Shown here: positions 45,701 to 53,835 of the stretch, piece by piece
How positions within the stretch are numbered: the first letter of the stretch is position 1
Layout: the number at the start of each line of letters is the position of its first letter
Source of the DNA: Amylostereum areolatum
Lineage: Eukaryota; Basidiomycota; Agaricomycetes; Russulales; Stereaceae
Direction of reading: 5' to 3'
Assembly: GCA_012932865.1 (NCBI GenBank)
Contig: SAXG01000020.1
Location: 620,001 to 684,000, forward strand
DNA length: 64,000 bases
The notes under the pieces: model-generated
The model's input: the letters and a program-made list of their open reading frames with translations, nothing else
What the model was told of the DNA's origin: nothing
The model's database searches: none
Translations under genes and position numbers: made by a program

Positions 45701-48488
45701 TCGCCCGCTGTCAGCCCCTCTCCCATATGGGGGCCCCGCCGCGTGCTTGTCGGATGAGCGGGGCTCTCGCTGACGCTGCCCGCGGTCCGTGCGTTCACCG
45801 CGTTTGGGGGAGCGGTCGCTGCGTCGCTCCCAGCGGGGGGGGTAATCGCCGCGCGGCACCTTCCTGTCCATCCGCTCGCCGGAAAACGGAGGGGAACGAC
45901 CCCGCTTCCGCTCGAGGGCGCCGCCATACTGCTCGGTGAGCCTGCCGAGCCTGCCCGAGGGCGCCGTGTCGCGGAGGAAAACGGCCCGATGGGGAGGGGG
46001 GGGTGACGCAGGAGAGACGCGTGCCGTCGCGGGGTGGCAGGTCGACGCAGAGCCGCAGGGCGTCGCACGTCATAGGTACATGGGCGCGGGGTGAGGGGAG
46101 AGGAGCGATATCGGGGTTAGTGATGAGGGCACGGAGGGAACGGCGGGTGAACGCACCTCTCGATGTTTTCCGCCTGGTGCTTCAGCATGACTGACTGTGT
46201 CGTGCTCTTGAGTAGCTCCTTGTTGATGATGGCGATGTTGAAGAGGTGGCGGCTCTTGATGCCGTCGAACCAGGCTCTGCGCACGAGCGCGTGGTATTCG
46301 ATGAGGATCTCCTCTCCGTACGGCTGGCGCCTCAGGTCGTGGTGCTCCAGGGCGAAATAAAATTTGGTTACGGCTTCGCAATGCTTCTCATCGTATTTGC
46401 ATGTACGCATGTATGTGATAAACAGAGTGGCGCCGACCGCCATTTGTTGCCAAGAGAGGGCGGAGTCCGGGATGGCTTTCTTGCTCGGGGTCTGCGCGAG
46501 CAGGGGTTGCAGAACGACGCCGTGTTCGCCTCGCGTGAGACCGAAACCGTCCGTGGATGCGGATGTCAGCGCGGCGGTGTCCCTACAGCCCTCTACAGTG
46601 AAGTAGTAGAGCTCGATGAACTCCCCTTTGCGTAGCTTGTTCACGGCGTAGGCGGCTGGCTGCGCCTCGACGTGGTCCGGCGGCTCGGCGTCTTCATCAA
46701 AATCCGGAATGTCGGGTGCATCGTCGCCCGGTTTTGCCGCTGTGCCCGCCACTTGACGTTCGCTGTCGGCGCGGTCTTCGTCTTGCTGCGCGTTCCAGGC
46801 TGCCACGCGTTCGTCGTGCTCGCTGTTCCACAGCGCGTTGAGCCTTGCTACCGCGACATCTTGGTCTTCCCCGTTTGCGACCGCGTTCCTGCGGGCTTCG
46901 AAGCGTTGCTCGGAGAAGTCCGGCCGCGCCTCGTCGGTGGGGTCTTCCAAGATCCTTGCCATGTTCGGGGTACCAGAAAGCAATTTGTGAAGGAGACGGA
47001 AACGGAATGGTTCGGGAGGAAAAGAAAGGAATCTCGACGGCCTAGCGGCACGACAAGCTGCAGAGCGTGGAGGCAAGACAAGAGAGACGCCGGCATCTAC
47101 CGAGGGCCAGCGTCGGCCATAGACTACGTTCTGGGCGGCGCTCGTGCCTCGCGCTGCCCAGAACTACAAGCAACGCTATGCGAAACCATTGGTGGTAAGT
47201 AATGATAACGTACACATTGGCAAAGAACGGGTCTGCTTTCATTTCCGCTATCGTTGGCCTTTGAGAGATGTCGCGGTTGAGAACCTGGAGAGATGTGACT
47301 GTGAGTAACAAAGCTATGGCCAGGACGGGGAGGCATACCCGACGAAGGAAGTTCTGAGCGGTGGCATCGACAACCTCGTCGAATTCGATGTCATTCAAAA
47401 GGATAGCAATCGCGACGTCAGCGATATCTTCCCCGTCGAATGCGACCTGCAGATGTTCCAGAATATTAAACATTGGATAAATTAAAAGTGCGAGTTTGCG
47501 GAGCTCTCACTTTGCCTGTCAATGCTTGATAAACGACTGCGCCCAATGCCCAGAGATCGGCCTCGAAGGAGTAGGCATTGCCGGCAAGGAGCTCGGGGGA
47601 CATGTACGAGTAAGTACCACACTCCCGTGTTGTCTGGTAGTCGGGTCCGGAGAGTTGTTCCGCAAGGCCAAAGTCGGTGAGCACGGCATTGCCCGCGTCG
47701 TCGAGCAGAATGTTTTCTGGCTTGATATCATGATGGAGGATGCCTTTGAGGTGCATACACTCTAACGCTGCGAGCTGAAAGAGAGCACGATCCGTTAGGG
47801 GTCTTCACAGTCACATGGAGTGTGAACGAACGCGACCCACCAGTTGCGCCGCATAGATCCGTACTCGGTCAACTGGAAGCTTGGCATCGAGTGAGTTCTC
47901 AATAGCACGGGCGAGATCTCCAGAGTTGCACAGTTCCTGTGGACGAATTAACCTCACGAATCTAGAGGTGCGGCGAAGGGATACAAACCATAGCGAGGTA
48001 GTAGTATTTATCATCGTGCCAGCTTCCAAACAGCTGCACCACACCGTGTTCGCCTTGTAGAAGGAGCATGATGCGCTGCTCTTCGATCTGATCGATTTCT
48101 TCCCCGTCATCGGCTGTGATCTTCTCTATGACCTTCAACGCGACGTGCTGGCCTGTGAGCTTGTCCCTGGCGTGAAAGACTTGGCCGTGGGCACCACGTC
48201 CAAGGCGCGAGAGAATCTCAAAGTCGTCGGTATTCAGGTTCCGTGTGCCTCTTCTTGGAGGAGATTCACAATAATCGCCGACGGTCGTGGCGGCGTCTGT
48301 GATCGAAGTGAAGGCAGAGCTGGTCGAGAAGATCGGAGAAGGGGCCGACGAAGGACAAGGAGAAAGATCAGGAGAAGCGGAATAGCACGGCGAAATGTAG
48401 ATCTAAGAGAGGAGCGAGTCAGCGTTCGCGACTGGCGGAGGTGAGAAGAGGCTGTGACCTTGGCGAAGTCGGGGGTCAGGTTGGACAT
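39727..48488 (-). CDS. AGC/PDK1-like serine/threonine protein kinase, with a retrotransposon in one intron
   Basis: ATG at 48488 begins MSNLTPDFAKV. After a Ser-rich leader the kinase domain reads LGRGAHGQVF (glycine loop), VALKVIEK (lysine), ELCNSGDLARAIE, LHHDIKPENILL (catalytic loop, HHD in place of HRD), TDFGLAEQL (DFG), YMSPELLAGN and DLWALGAVVYQALTGK. It ends RPTIAEMKADPFFAN. The next exon is not adjacent. The donor GTACGT at 47213 pairs with the acceptor TTCTGCAG before 40324, 6.9 kb away, giving FFANV-NWEAITASS, the PDK1-like junction. The rest (residues through HPTVTQSSESLHPV) ends at 39727. Removing the mobile element leaves a 58-nt intron. The role is inferred: signalling kinase upstream of other AGC kinases. 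It may be one of a basidiomycete-expanded group rather than true PDK1. Confidence 0.85.
40339..40552 (-). repeat. B2 split direct repeat of the YR retrotransposon
   Basis: 214 bp, identical base for base to 41901-42114. It forms the 3' end of the element (minus-strand sense). Confidence 0.9.
40625..40700. repeat. Purine-rich low-complexity tract inside the element spacer
   Basis: Imperfect repeats of aggaaaggaagaaagg on the plus strand, a pyrimidine tract in the element's sense strand, about 75 bp inside the B2 repeat. Confidence 0.75.
40917..41561 (-). CDS. Hypothetical ORF in the A2-B2 spacer of the retrotransposon
   Basis: A 214-codon frame on the element's sense strand, MPMSSFTAMESPS to IPMGGWES. 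It contains no catalytic motif that I recognise. Patches such as LGVWVELHWDSIGQPG, VEVVGRTHIQFWVVGGAEKF and SACLSWLAQAI look protein-like. Some Ngaro elements carry an extra ORF between their internal and terminal repeats (hydrolase-like in some cases), but no GxSxG motif is visible here. The plus strand is open across the same stretch, so coding is uncertain. Confidence 0.35.
   Translation of the reverse strand: MPMSSFTAMESPSLSDVSLPPSLTTIYEVSPYDVHALVQSHAMPTAAPPVFPFPAIKVHAEPITRGSLDGGSSTVWAACCAPAQRLGLGVWVELHWDSIGQPGVAPLHPNKAGCLMQVEVVGRTHIQFWVVGGAEKFHLCVPYRWARTPFSACLSWLAQAISCEGFAQGPPGAQGEVEEEEVSGGHCLHIDAAVGEGVQVPLDLWAIPMGGWES
41755..41901 (-). repeat. A2 split direct repeat of the YR retrotransposon
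   Basis: 147 bp identical to 47023-47169 (A1). It abuts B1, and the B1-A2 junction has the form expected of a circular recombination intermediate. Confidence 0.9.
41901..42114 (-). repeat. B1 split direct repeat of the YR retrotransposon
   Basis: 214 bp identical to 40339-40552. It begins 73 bp beyond the stop of the tyrosine recombinase frame. Confidence 0.9.
42188..43279 (-). CDS. Retrotransposon tyrosine recombinase (integrase)
   Basis: 363-codon frame. An N-terminal SAM-like DNA-binding region (ETYAAGLLTYHVV; SQSTISSYLAGVRAWHVI) precedes the catalytic domain. Its tetrad can be read as Arg in YGIGRTGELAV, His and Arg in LCHGFRIGGTLHYLL, Trp in VMGRWASSAF and the nucleophile Tyr in FLLYLRRH. 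It would recombine a circular cDNA with the target, leaving no target-site duplication. It overlaps the preceding RNase H frame by 74 bp in another phase, so it is either a separate ORF or joined by a +1 shift. Its frame is fully open and no key residue is missing. Confidence 0.85.
   Translation of the reverse strand: MRVSASSSGYQREGALCPPPLTPTDEARLFRVLGEGWRPGTLETYAAGLLTYHVVCDGRQVPEAERAPASPELLLIFAASLIGGYSQSTISSYLAGVRAWHVIHRKQWSMDSAYTPILLRAAAACAPKASSRPPRLPYLVSDLVAIRAQLDLSSPLDAAVWACTTSLFYGIGRTGELAVKATKGKESFAPRRYPTPTHVEHGAKEGTGEPFTKITLPRSKSQRVGKPRESMAWAPQNDITDPRAALENQFAVNAPGEKEHLFTYTDGAGKRIPLLKARFVARLQEACHAAAIDFKLCHGFRIGGTLHYLLQGVPFAEVQVMGRWASSAFLLYLRRHAEVLAPYMQPNPPLQGNFLRIALPPVR
43206..44090 (-). 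CDS. Retrotransposon RNase H domain and linker
   Basis: The frame opens with an RNase H active site, DVHAYSDASSGVGLGIWI (first catalytic Asp). It continues RDIGWAEAIGFEFLI (Glu) and HILVYGDNKGVVEGWW (Asp). A low-complexity Pro/Ser/Arg linker follows, then ECH-like LRPHCLARERLFKW near the end. It is one base out of phase with the RT frame upstream, the break lying at about 44090-44110; in relatives RT and RNase H are contiguous. It therefore probably forms the C-terminal part of the RT polypeptide. Confidence 0.8.
   Translation of the reverse strand: MWRPSPDVHAYSDASSGVGLGIWISGRWRAWRLLPGWETEGRDIGWAEAIGFEFLIRTLFILAHPSPPPSHILVYGDNKGVVEGWWNGRSRQHHVNTVFKRIHAILEPGQHTVATHYVRTPPTGRQGGSTHRNTSGSLPFPFPTLSAPLSSTSMHQPPRPNCKQRRNGSSIPFPPHARPRVLISNKPACNGSAIPFPFPANPCVPTSSAQLAILPAANSPRFSSRRRRNGRREAPHAFPAPLPTEEPVAARPRPYRPGLTPSSSDLRPHCLARERLFKWIPAGGSPLPAPFNSD
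43933..46068 (-). CDS. Retrotransposon reverse transcriptase
   Basis: 711-codon frame. The RT core lies at about residues 270-600: FKRIVEHEFEAEHYIGPFS, SPLSLIPKPHKPESFRLIQN, DVSEAYRTIPLHPSQWPG (first catalytic Asp), ASFGTASMAGVYG, and KWVDDHVFIRLR at residues 441-452. In the last, VDD replaces the usual YxDD, typical of fungal DIRS-order RTs. A thumb-like segment follows (EVRSLYGKLLHAARVIPQGRAYLT). The first roughly 200 codons are Ala/Arg/Pro-rich and overlap a Cys/His-rich frame, so translation probably begins downstream or by splicing. The last roughly 50 codons are likely out of frame relative to the RNase H. Confidence 0.85.
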   Translation of the reverse strand: MRRPAALRRPATPRRHASLLRHPPLPIGPFSSATRRPRAGSAGSPSSMAAPSSGSGVVPLRFPASGWTGRCRAAITPPAGSDAATAPPNAVNARTAGSVSESPAHPTSTRRGPHMGEGLTAGERAASAPSALAVSPTTSPNVARARPGTGRPRAVAATRRASSSTPREERFASTGSGRGAVRRGPPTTSTSVQGAGARSTAPKLALEGRRLEPRSPYHVNAWQRELEEAGLLAKYPGLTRSLAQGFDIGFPPIRFTHTPLNSPSMLDHATEFKRIVEHEFEAEHYIGPFSRSDVISLIGPFQTSPLSLIPKPHKPESFRLIQNFSYPRSLSAPYSSINHHIHSDNFPCTWGTFRTFCLLISSLPPGSEGAVRDVSEAYRTIPLHPSQWPGAVVRLSNEDDLFAVDTSASFGTASMAGVYGNLQDAAVDIMRAKGLGPISKWVDDHVFIRLRREHIAAYNETRQRFRRRMQAEGGRQQTGGRIWYAGGLLQNGQLEEFDDDMSFPLQDLSARSPRSEHDRQFSCNLDDIDSISATLGVPWQADKDKPFNVRFEYTGLDWDLDARTIALPQRKREKYGDTIIKWQGSRTHVLSEVRSLYGKLLHAARVIPQGRAYLTNLEVALSLFNDNDAFKPRTPPRGTQSDLLWWQDRLSQSLSRPIPGVAAVTGRTRVLRCKLRSGAGYLDLGQVEGMAVVTGLGDGGQGHRLGRSHRI
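45434..45871 (-). CDS. Retrotransposon Gag C-terminal Cys/His-rich ORF
   Basis: 146-codon frame with an Arg-rich first half, then ICAICLSRQPHDVAQC, RALCLDWQRARGCTSRASHH and HECAGCGSSEHGAEACPRG, a set of Cys/His clusters typical of the nucleic-acid-binding tail of Gag in this element type. A donor-like GTGCGT follows the upstream Gag frame (after AENIER), so the two may be joined by splicing. Confidence 0.6.
   Translation of the reverse strand: MDRKVPRGDYPPRWERRSDRSPKRGERTDRGQRQREPRSSDKHAAGPPYGRGADSGRARSICAICLSRQPHDVAQCRAGTTWDGKASRCRRNPKGVILDPEGRALCLDWQRARGCTSRASHHIHECAGCGSSEHGAEACPRGEKA
46117..46962 (-). CDS. Retrotransposon Gag-like protein, N-terminal part
   Basis: The frame from ATG at 46962 (MARILEDPTDEARPDF) encodes a charged N-terminus (AWNAQQDEDRADSERQV; IPDFDEDAEPPDHVEA). 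A helical core follows, MAVGATLFITYMRTCKYDEK and HYFALEHHDL-like sequence through YGEEILIEYHALVRRAWFDG to LLKSTTQSVMLKHQAENIER. No enzyme motif is present. Position and composition suggest Gag. The open frame extends upstream into the A1 repeat (47076), but this ATG lies outside the repeat and is preferred. Confidence 0.6.
   Translation of the reverse strand: MARILEDPTDEARPDFSEQRFEARRNAVANGEDQDVAVARLNALWNSEHDERVAAWNAQQDEDRADSERQVAGTAAKPGDDAPDIPDFDEDAEPPDHVEAQPAAYAVNKLRKGEFIELYYFTVEGCRDTAALTSASTDGFGLTRGEHGVVLQPLLAQTPSKKAIPDSALSWQQMAVGATLFITYMRTCKYDEKHCEAVTKFYFALEHHDLRRQPYGEEILIEYHALVRRAWFDGIKSRHLFNIAIINKELLKSTTQSVMLKHQAENIERCVHPPFPPCPHH
47023..47169 (-). repeat. A1 split direct repeat, 5' end of the YR retrotransposon
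   Basis: 147 bp identical to 41755-41901. It is flanked on its outer side by 44 bp of the original kinase intron, up to the donor at 47213. Confidence 0.9.
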
Positions 48489-49033
48489 TGTTGAGGGCTG
48501 GACTTGAGCACGGGGAGGCTTTGACGAGGGCAATTGCACTTAAAGAAGAGTGGGAGCACAAGGTACGGTGCTGCCCACCCATCCAGCTTCATATACCCCT
48601 CGAGCTCCGTCTCAGCCGTAGTCTGAGACGGTGGGCGAGACATTGCCAGTCAGAAACGAAATCCCCCTACGCCGGTCTATACCCATCGGGGTACATAAGA
48701 GTAGTAATATGAGAGGTGTGATGACGGACATTAGACCTAGTGAATGGTAGGAATATGGTAACTAGATCAAAGGTGTAAACCCGCGAAGATCAGGATAGAG
48801 CGAACGTACGATTACATAACGGTAGAGGCCGTTGCCAAACAAGAGCAAATACTGGAAAGATTTCATTAGCAGCAGTGACGTCCAGCTTCTACAGACGCCA
48901 TGCGTCGCCAGGAAGAGGACAGTGTTTTCTTCACTCGGAAGATAATGTGCTTGATGTGTTCAAATAGAGTTACATCCTCAAAAGATAAGTACTACTTACT
49001 GCCTCCGACTCGAGGAGTCGGAAGAAGCGACGC
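48489..49033. other. Intergenic interval, kinase promoter and Nup37 3' region
   Basis: About 545 bp upstream of the kinase start. A near-palindromic gtctcagccgtagtctgagac at about 48609-48629 could form a small hairpin. No gene recognised. Confidence 0.4.
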
Positions 49034-50358
49034 CTATTCCTCCCCTACCCAGAAAACAATCACTGAGCGCCCAACACCTGCAGCGACACGAGGCCCTCTT
49101 GCACCAATACCTCCAGGTTCTGTAAGAAAATCAAAATCGCCAACGCGCAATGGTCGGCCACCCAAGGCAAGTACGGCGGGAGGTGCATGGGGGAACGCCG
49201 TCGCATGGATGTGCAATGCTGCACCCACGCTGCGGGAAGGTATAAGGGCGAAATGGGGCGAAGGAGAGGAGGAGAATCTAAAACGCCCAATCGTGATTAG
49301 ACCGTGGTACCCTCACGAGCAAACGCACCTACCTAAATCGTCGCGCACCGTCAGGGAAAGACGGGCCTGTAAGAGCAGGTTTACCACCCTGTAATTTTGA
49401 GATATCCCATAGGGCAAAACGGGAGCCATAAGCTGCGCCGATGCTATCAAGAGGACGTTTGATTCAAGTAGCATATTTGAATGGATGAACACGTACAGAT
49501 CCGCATTGTCACGGGCCCAGGCTATGCTCCCACCAGGAGCAGCGCCGTCTGCGAGGGCGCGAGGTTCAACCAACTCAATGACATGTCTCCTGGCCCCGAT
49601 ATCGGCATCCGCGACTTCAGATCGCCAATCCACGAGATATATTGCGCCGCGAGCATCAGCCACAAGAAGGTCTTTGGCAGAAGAAGGGTGTGCCGTCACG
49701 GCGGTGAGAGGATGTGGAAAGGGTGTGGCATACGCGGTCGGTTGGGGCCTTGTGTAGTCAGTAGAGAAGGACATGGGTGTTGCGGACGTGGTAGGGGATG
49801 CAGAGGCAAGGACAGAAGGTATGTCGAGTGCGGGGTAAAGGTCCCAGACCATGAGCATTTTATCGTCGGATACGGTGGCGACGTAGCGGTCGGTGGGGGC
49901 GGAAGTGGAAGGAGCGACCGATGATACGGAGGGCGAGGAGGGACCGCCACAGAAGGCCATGGCAGTAACGGGGGCATGGTGCCCAGATAACCCGCCGCCG
50001 AATGCGAAAGTGACAGGGTCGGAGGTGCCAGATTTTGTGAGGAGGTGAAGGCCGAAGTCGGCAGTGGCGGCGGCGAGTCTACACCCATCAGCATCGGGCG
50101 GCGGAGGGAGGAAAGACAGACGGCGTACTCGAGGAGGACGGGCTCCGATGTGGCTGGCGATAGAGAGCGGGAGGACCACGCAATTGCGGTCACGCGTGTG
50201 CCGAGGTGGAAGGAGGCCAGGAGGGAACACGCGTTAGGACCGATTTGCACGACATCGACCGAGTTGTCTCCGCCGAGGGCGATGAGGTCGCACGCGTCGG
50301 GGTTGTGGCATGCCTCCAGGACGCGTACTGGGCTTGTATATTCGTAACGGAGATCCAT
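49034..50358 (-). CDS. NUP37: Nucleoporin Nup37-like WD40 protein
   Basis: WD40 beta-propeller resembling Nup37 of the Nup107-160 (Y) complex of the nuclear pore. It starts MDLRYEYTSPVRVLEACH. Blades include IALGGDNSVDVVQIG, TRVTAIAWSSRSLSP, ELAAATADFGLHLLTKSG (after a 50-nt intron at about 50072-50121), FGGGLSGHHAPVTAMAFCGG, YVATVSDDKMLMVWDLYP, LLVADARGAIYLVDWRSE and GSRFALWDISKLQGG. The last exon ends GRSVIVFWVGEE at 49034. Three or four introns. The upstream in-frame extension (to 50511) would overlap the divergent UMP-kinase gene, so 50358 is preferred. No frame break. Confidence 0.82.
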
Positions 50359-50477
50359 GGGCGGCGATGTCGGGAGACAAGCAGTTGAACGCGTGCGCCG
50401 CGGCGGGAGCGCGTTGTGTGCGCATGTTGACCATCGGCGACGGCGTTCGCGGTCCGAGCTCGCTTTAGCCATCGTCC
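50359..50477. promoter_or_regulatory. Bidirectional promoter, Nup37-like (-) / UMP-CMP kinase (+)
   Basis: The two divergent start codons (50358 minus, 50478 plus) are about 119 bp apart, so one short interval must drive both genes. Confidence 0.45.
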
Positions 50478-51618
<1,141 letters not shown>

Positions 51619-51916
51619 GCCCGTTGTTTCCGCCGTCTGCAAGTGTGCTATGATCTGAAACATGTAGAAACCTTGGGATAAATACAGGACAGGTGCCTGT
51701 TGCACCGTAGACTTATTTACGGCTTGCGCAAACCGCGCGATTAATCTGCCTTGTCATGGCGTTACTCCTTACATGTACATGCTGCCTCTTGTACCTTTAT
51801 GGTGACTGCAGAAAAAGTATCCGTGAACGCTCGTGAATGCATGCCGCAAAGTGTTGAGACGTTCTGTATCACGTGACTCGACCTTTCTCTTCAGCTCTGG
51901 TTCACGACGTCACTGA
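51619..51916. other. Intergenic interval between UMP/CMP kinase and omega-amidase genes
   Basis: About 300 bp, tandem orientation. No motif recognised apart from repeated tacatgtacatg-like AT/CA sequence near 51770. Confidence 0.35.
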
Positions 51917-53475
51917 ATGCTTTCCACCATCATCTTGCGATTCTCCCGAATCGCTTGCTCTCACCTGCATACAACCCGAGCGATGACGACCATGTCGCCT
52001 TCATTCAAGCCATTTACTCTTGCCTTGATACAGCTGGGACAGATATCCGCGGACAAGCCGGCCAACTTGAGGCATGCGCGTGAGATGATTCATAAAGCCG
52101 CGGCGGGAGAGGGCGTTGGAGCGCAGGGAAAGCCTGATATGATTGTTCTTCCCGTGCGTTATATGAGTTTACCAATGTCATGACCGTGTACATATCATCG
52201 GTGCCGGGTACCAGGAATGTTTCAATTCGCCGTACGGTCACGTCCACTTTCCCAACTATGCCGAGACGATCGGATTCAAGTCTGGAGAGAAATATGATGT
52301 GCAGAGTACCAAGAGCGAGAGTGTGAAGATGCTTTCAGACGCGGCCAGGGATGAGGGGGTTTGGCTGCTCGGAGGTTCGTCTTCAGCAGACGTCTCCCTG
52401 GATATGCAGTTGACATGCTAGCGTCTCCACACTGTCAGGATCAATTCCGGAGAGAGACCCATCGGATGACAATGTGTATAACACCGCCACTGTATATTCA
52501 CCCAAGGGTTTGGTTGCAATGCCGTCCTCTTGTGCCCCTGCGCTTACTCAAGGGTTCCACAGGCGACCTTGTTGCTATTCATAGGAAAGTACATCTGTTC
52601 GATATCGACATACCTGGCAAGATTACCTTCAAGGTCTGTATTACTTTTACGCGGGACAGATAAATCACTGAAACGCGATGTCGTTTGCACAGGAGAGCGA
52701 GACGCTCACGGGCGGACAAACGACCAGCTTCTTTGACACAGGTCCGGACCTTTCGCCTTTATGAAACGTTCCATTAGACCGATCATTGCTATTCACTCTC
52801 AAAGAGTTCGCCCGTGTTGGCCTGGGCATCTGTTACGATGTTCGCTTCCCAGAGTTGGCCATGATAGCCGCGCGTCAAGGTGCGCCCGCCGAGTGCAAAA
52901 GCTACACCCGTTTCGACTGTTTTACACATAGTTGTACAGGGAGCCAGGTGCTGATTTACCCAGGTGCATTCAACATGACCACAGGGCCATTGCATTGGGA
53001 ACTTCTGCAACGTGCGAGGTGCGTTGATCCTTATAATGGCGTAGGTTCTTTCCTGACCTGGTGTTGCAGGGCTGTCGACAATCAAATCTTCTTTGCAATG
53101 TGTAGCCCCGCTAGGGATCTCTCCGCAGGTTACCACGCTGTAAGTCTGGGTCCATTTGAATGGGCGACGGTTGCTGACGGTGGTCTCATCTCAGTGGGGA
53201 CACTCTATGGTAGTGGATCCAATGTGAGTCCCCGTGTTTTTCTTTTTGACATTAGTGTTCTCATCTGTTGGCAGGGGTGCCAAACTGGTGGAAGCAGAAG
53301 AAGGCGAATGCATCCTCCATACCCGAATAGGTCGGTACCGAGCTTGGACCGGATATCCGAATAAGCTCATAACATCCCAATAGAGCCCAAGGTCTTCCAC
53401 GACGCCCGCGCTGGAATTCCAGTGACCAAACAGCGGCGATTCGATGTATATCCAGATGTTAGCAAAGGATCGTAA
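51917..53475 (+). CDS. Omega-amidase / Nit2-like nitrilase-superfamily amidohydrolase
   Basis: Hydrolyses alpha-ketoglutaramate-type omega-amides. The Glu-Lys-Cys triad is readable: Glu in [11 protein letters not shown] (across an intron), Lys in [15 protein letters not shown], Cys in [16 protein letters not shown]. Family segments [33 protein letters not shown] and [20 protein letters not shown] follow. The final exon, joined by an intron at about 53336-53380, reads [20 protein letters not shown] and stops at 53475. The N-terminus from 51917 ([20 protein letters not shown]) looks like a mitochondrial presequence. A second ATG at 51983 would give a cytosolic form. About nine introns. All frames join cleanly. 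Confidence 0.88.
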
Positions 53476-53835
53476 TTGGCTAATCAGGCCTCAACGTAAG
53501 CCGTGCAGCCCGTAGAACGGGGGCGATCGAGTTTTGCGTCTACCTGCTGTATCTGTAACCCTAAATCTGTAACGCCTCGTTGTACGCACAGCTGATCCAG
53601 AAGGGCATGACTCGGAATAGGAACGGATTTTGACTTGTTGACTTGGACGACCGAAATGGTGCAGTGTGCTTAGTCATCGGTGTAGAACGATCGCGAAATT
53701 TCTCGCGGCTTCCAGCAAAATCACACAGGCCTTTATCGTCCTGGGGTCGCAGCACCTCAAAGTCACCGATCCTTTCTTACTACACTCCCATCCTCCTGCG
53801 CATCCTCCCTCTTATTTCCTCCGACTCCTCTCAAC
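53476..53835. other. Intergenic interval upstream of the DnaJ gene
   Basis: About 360 bp. It must include the DnaJ promoter. A cacctcaaagtcaccg segment and pyrimidine stretches lie within 100 bp of the ATG. No clear heat-shock element array was identified. Confidence 0.35.

Larger units (their letters stand above)
40339..47169 (-). mobile_element. Ngaro/PAT-like tyrosine-recombinase (DIRS-order) retrotransposon
   Basis: Transcribed on the minus strand, the order is A1 (47169-47023), Gag-like, Cys/His-rich, RT, RNase H and YR frames, B1 (42114-41901), A2 (41901-41755), a 1.2-kb spacer, then B2 (40552-40339). A copies are identical over 147 bp and B copies over 214 bp; B1 and A2 abut, sharing one base. 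These split direct repeats, the YR integrase and the absence of an evident DDE integrase, protease or methyltransferase mark an Ngaro- or PAT-type element. Identical repeats suggest a recent insertion. It sits in the kinase intron, in sense orientation. Confidence 0.85.
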
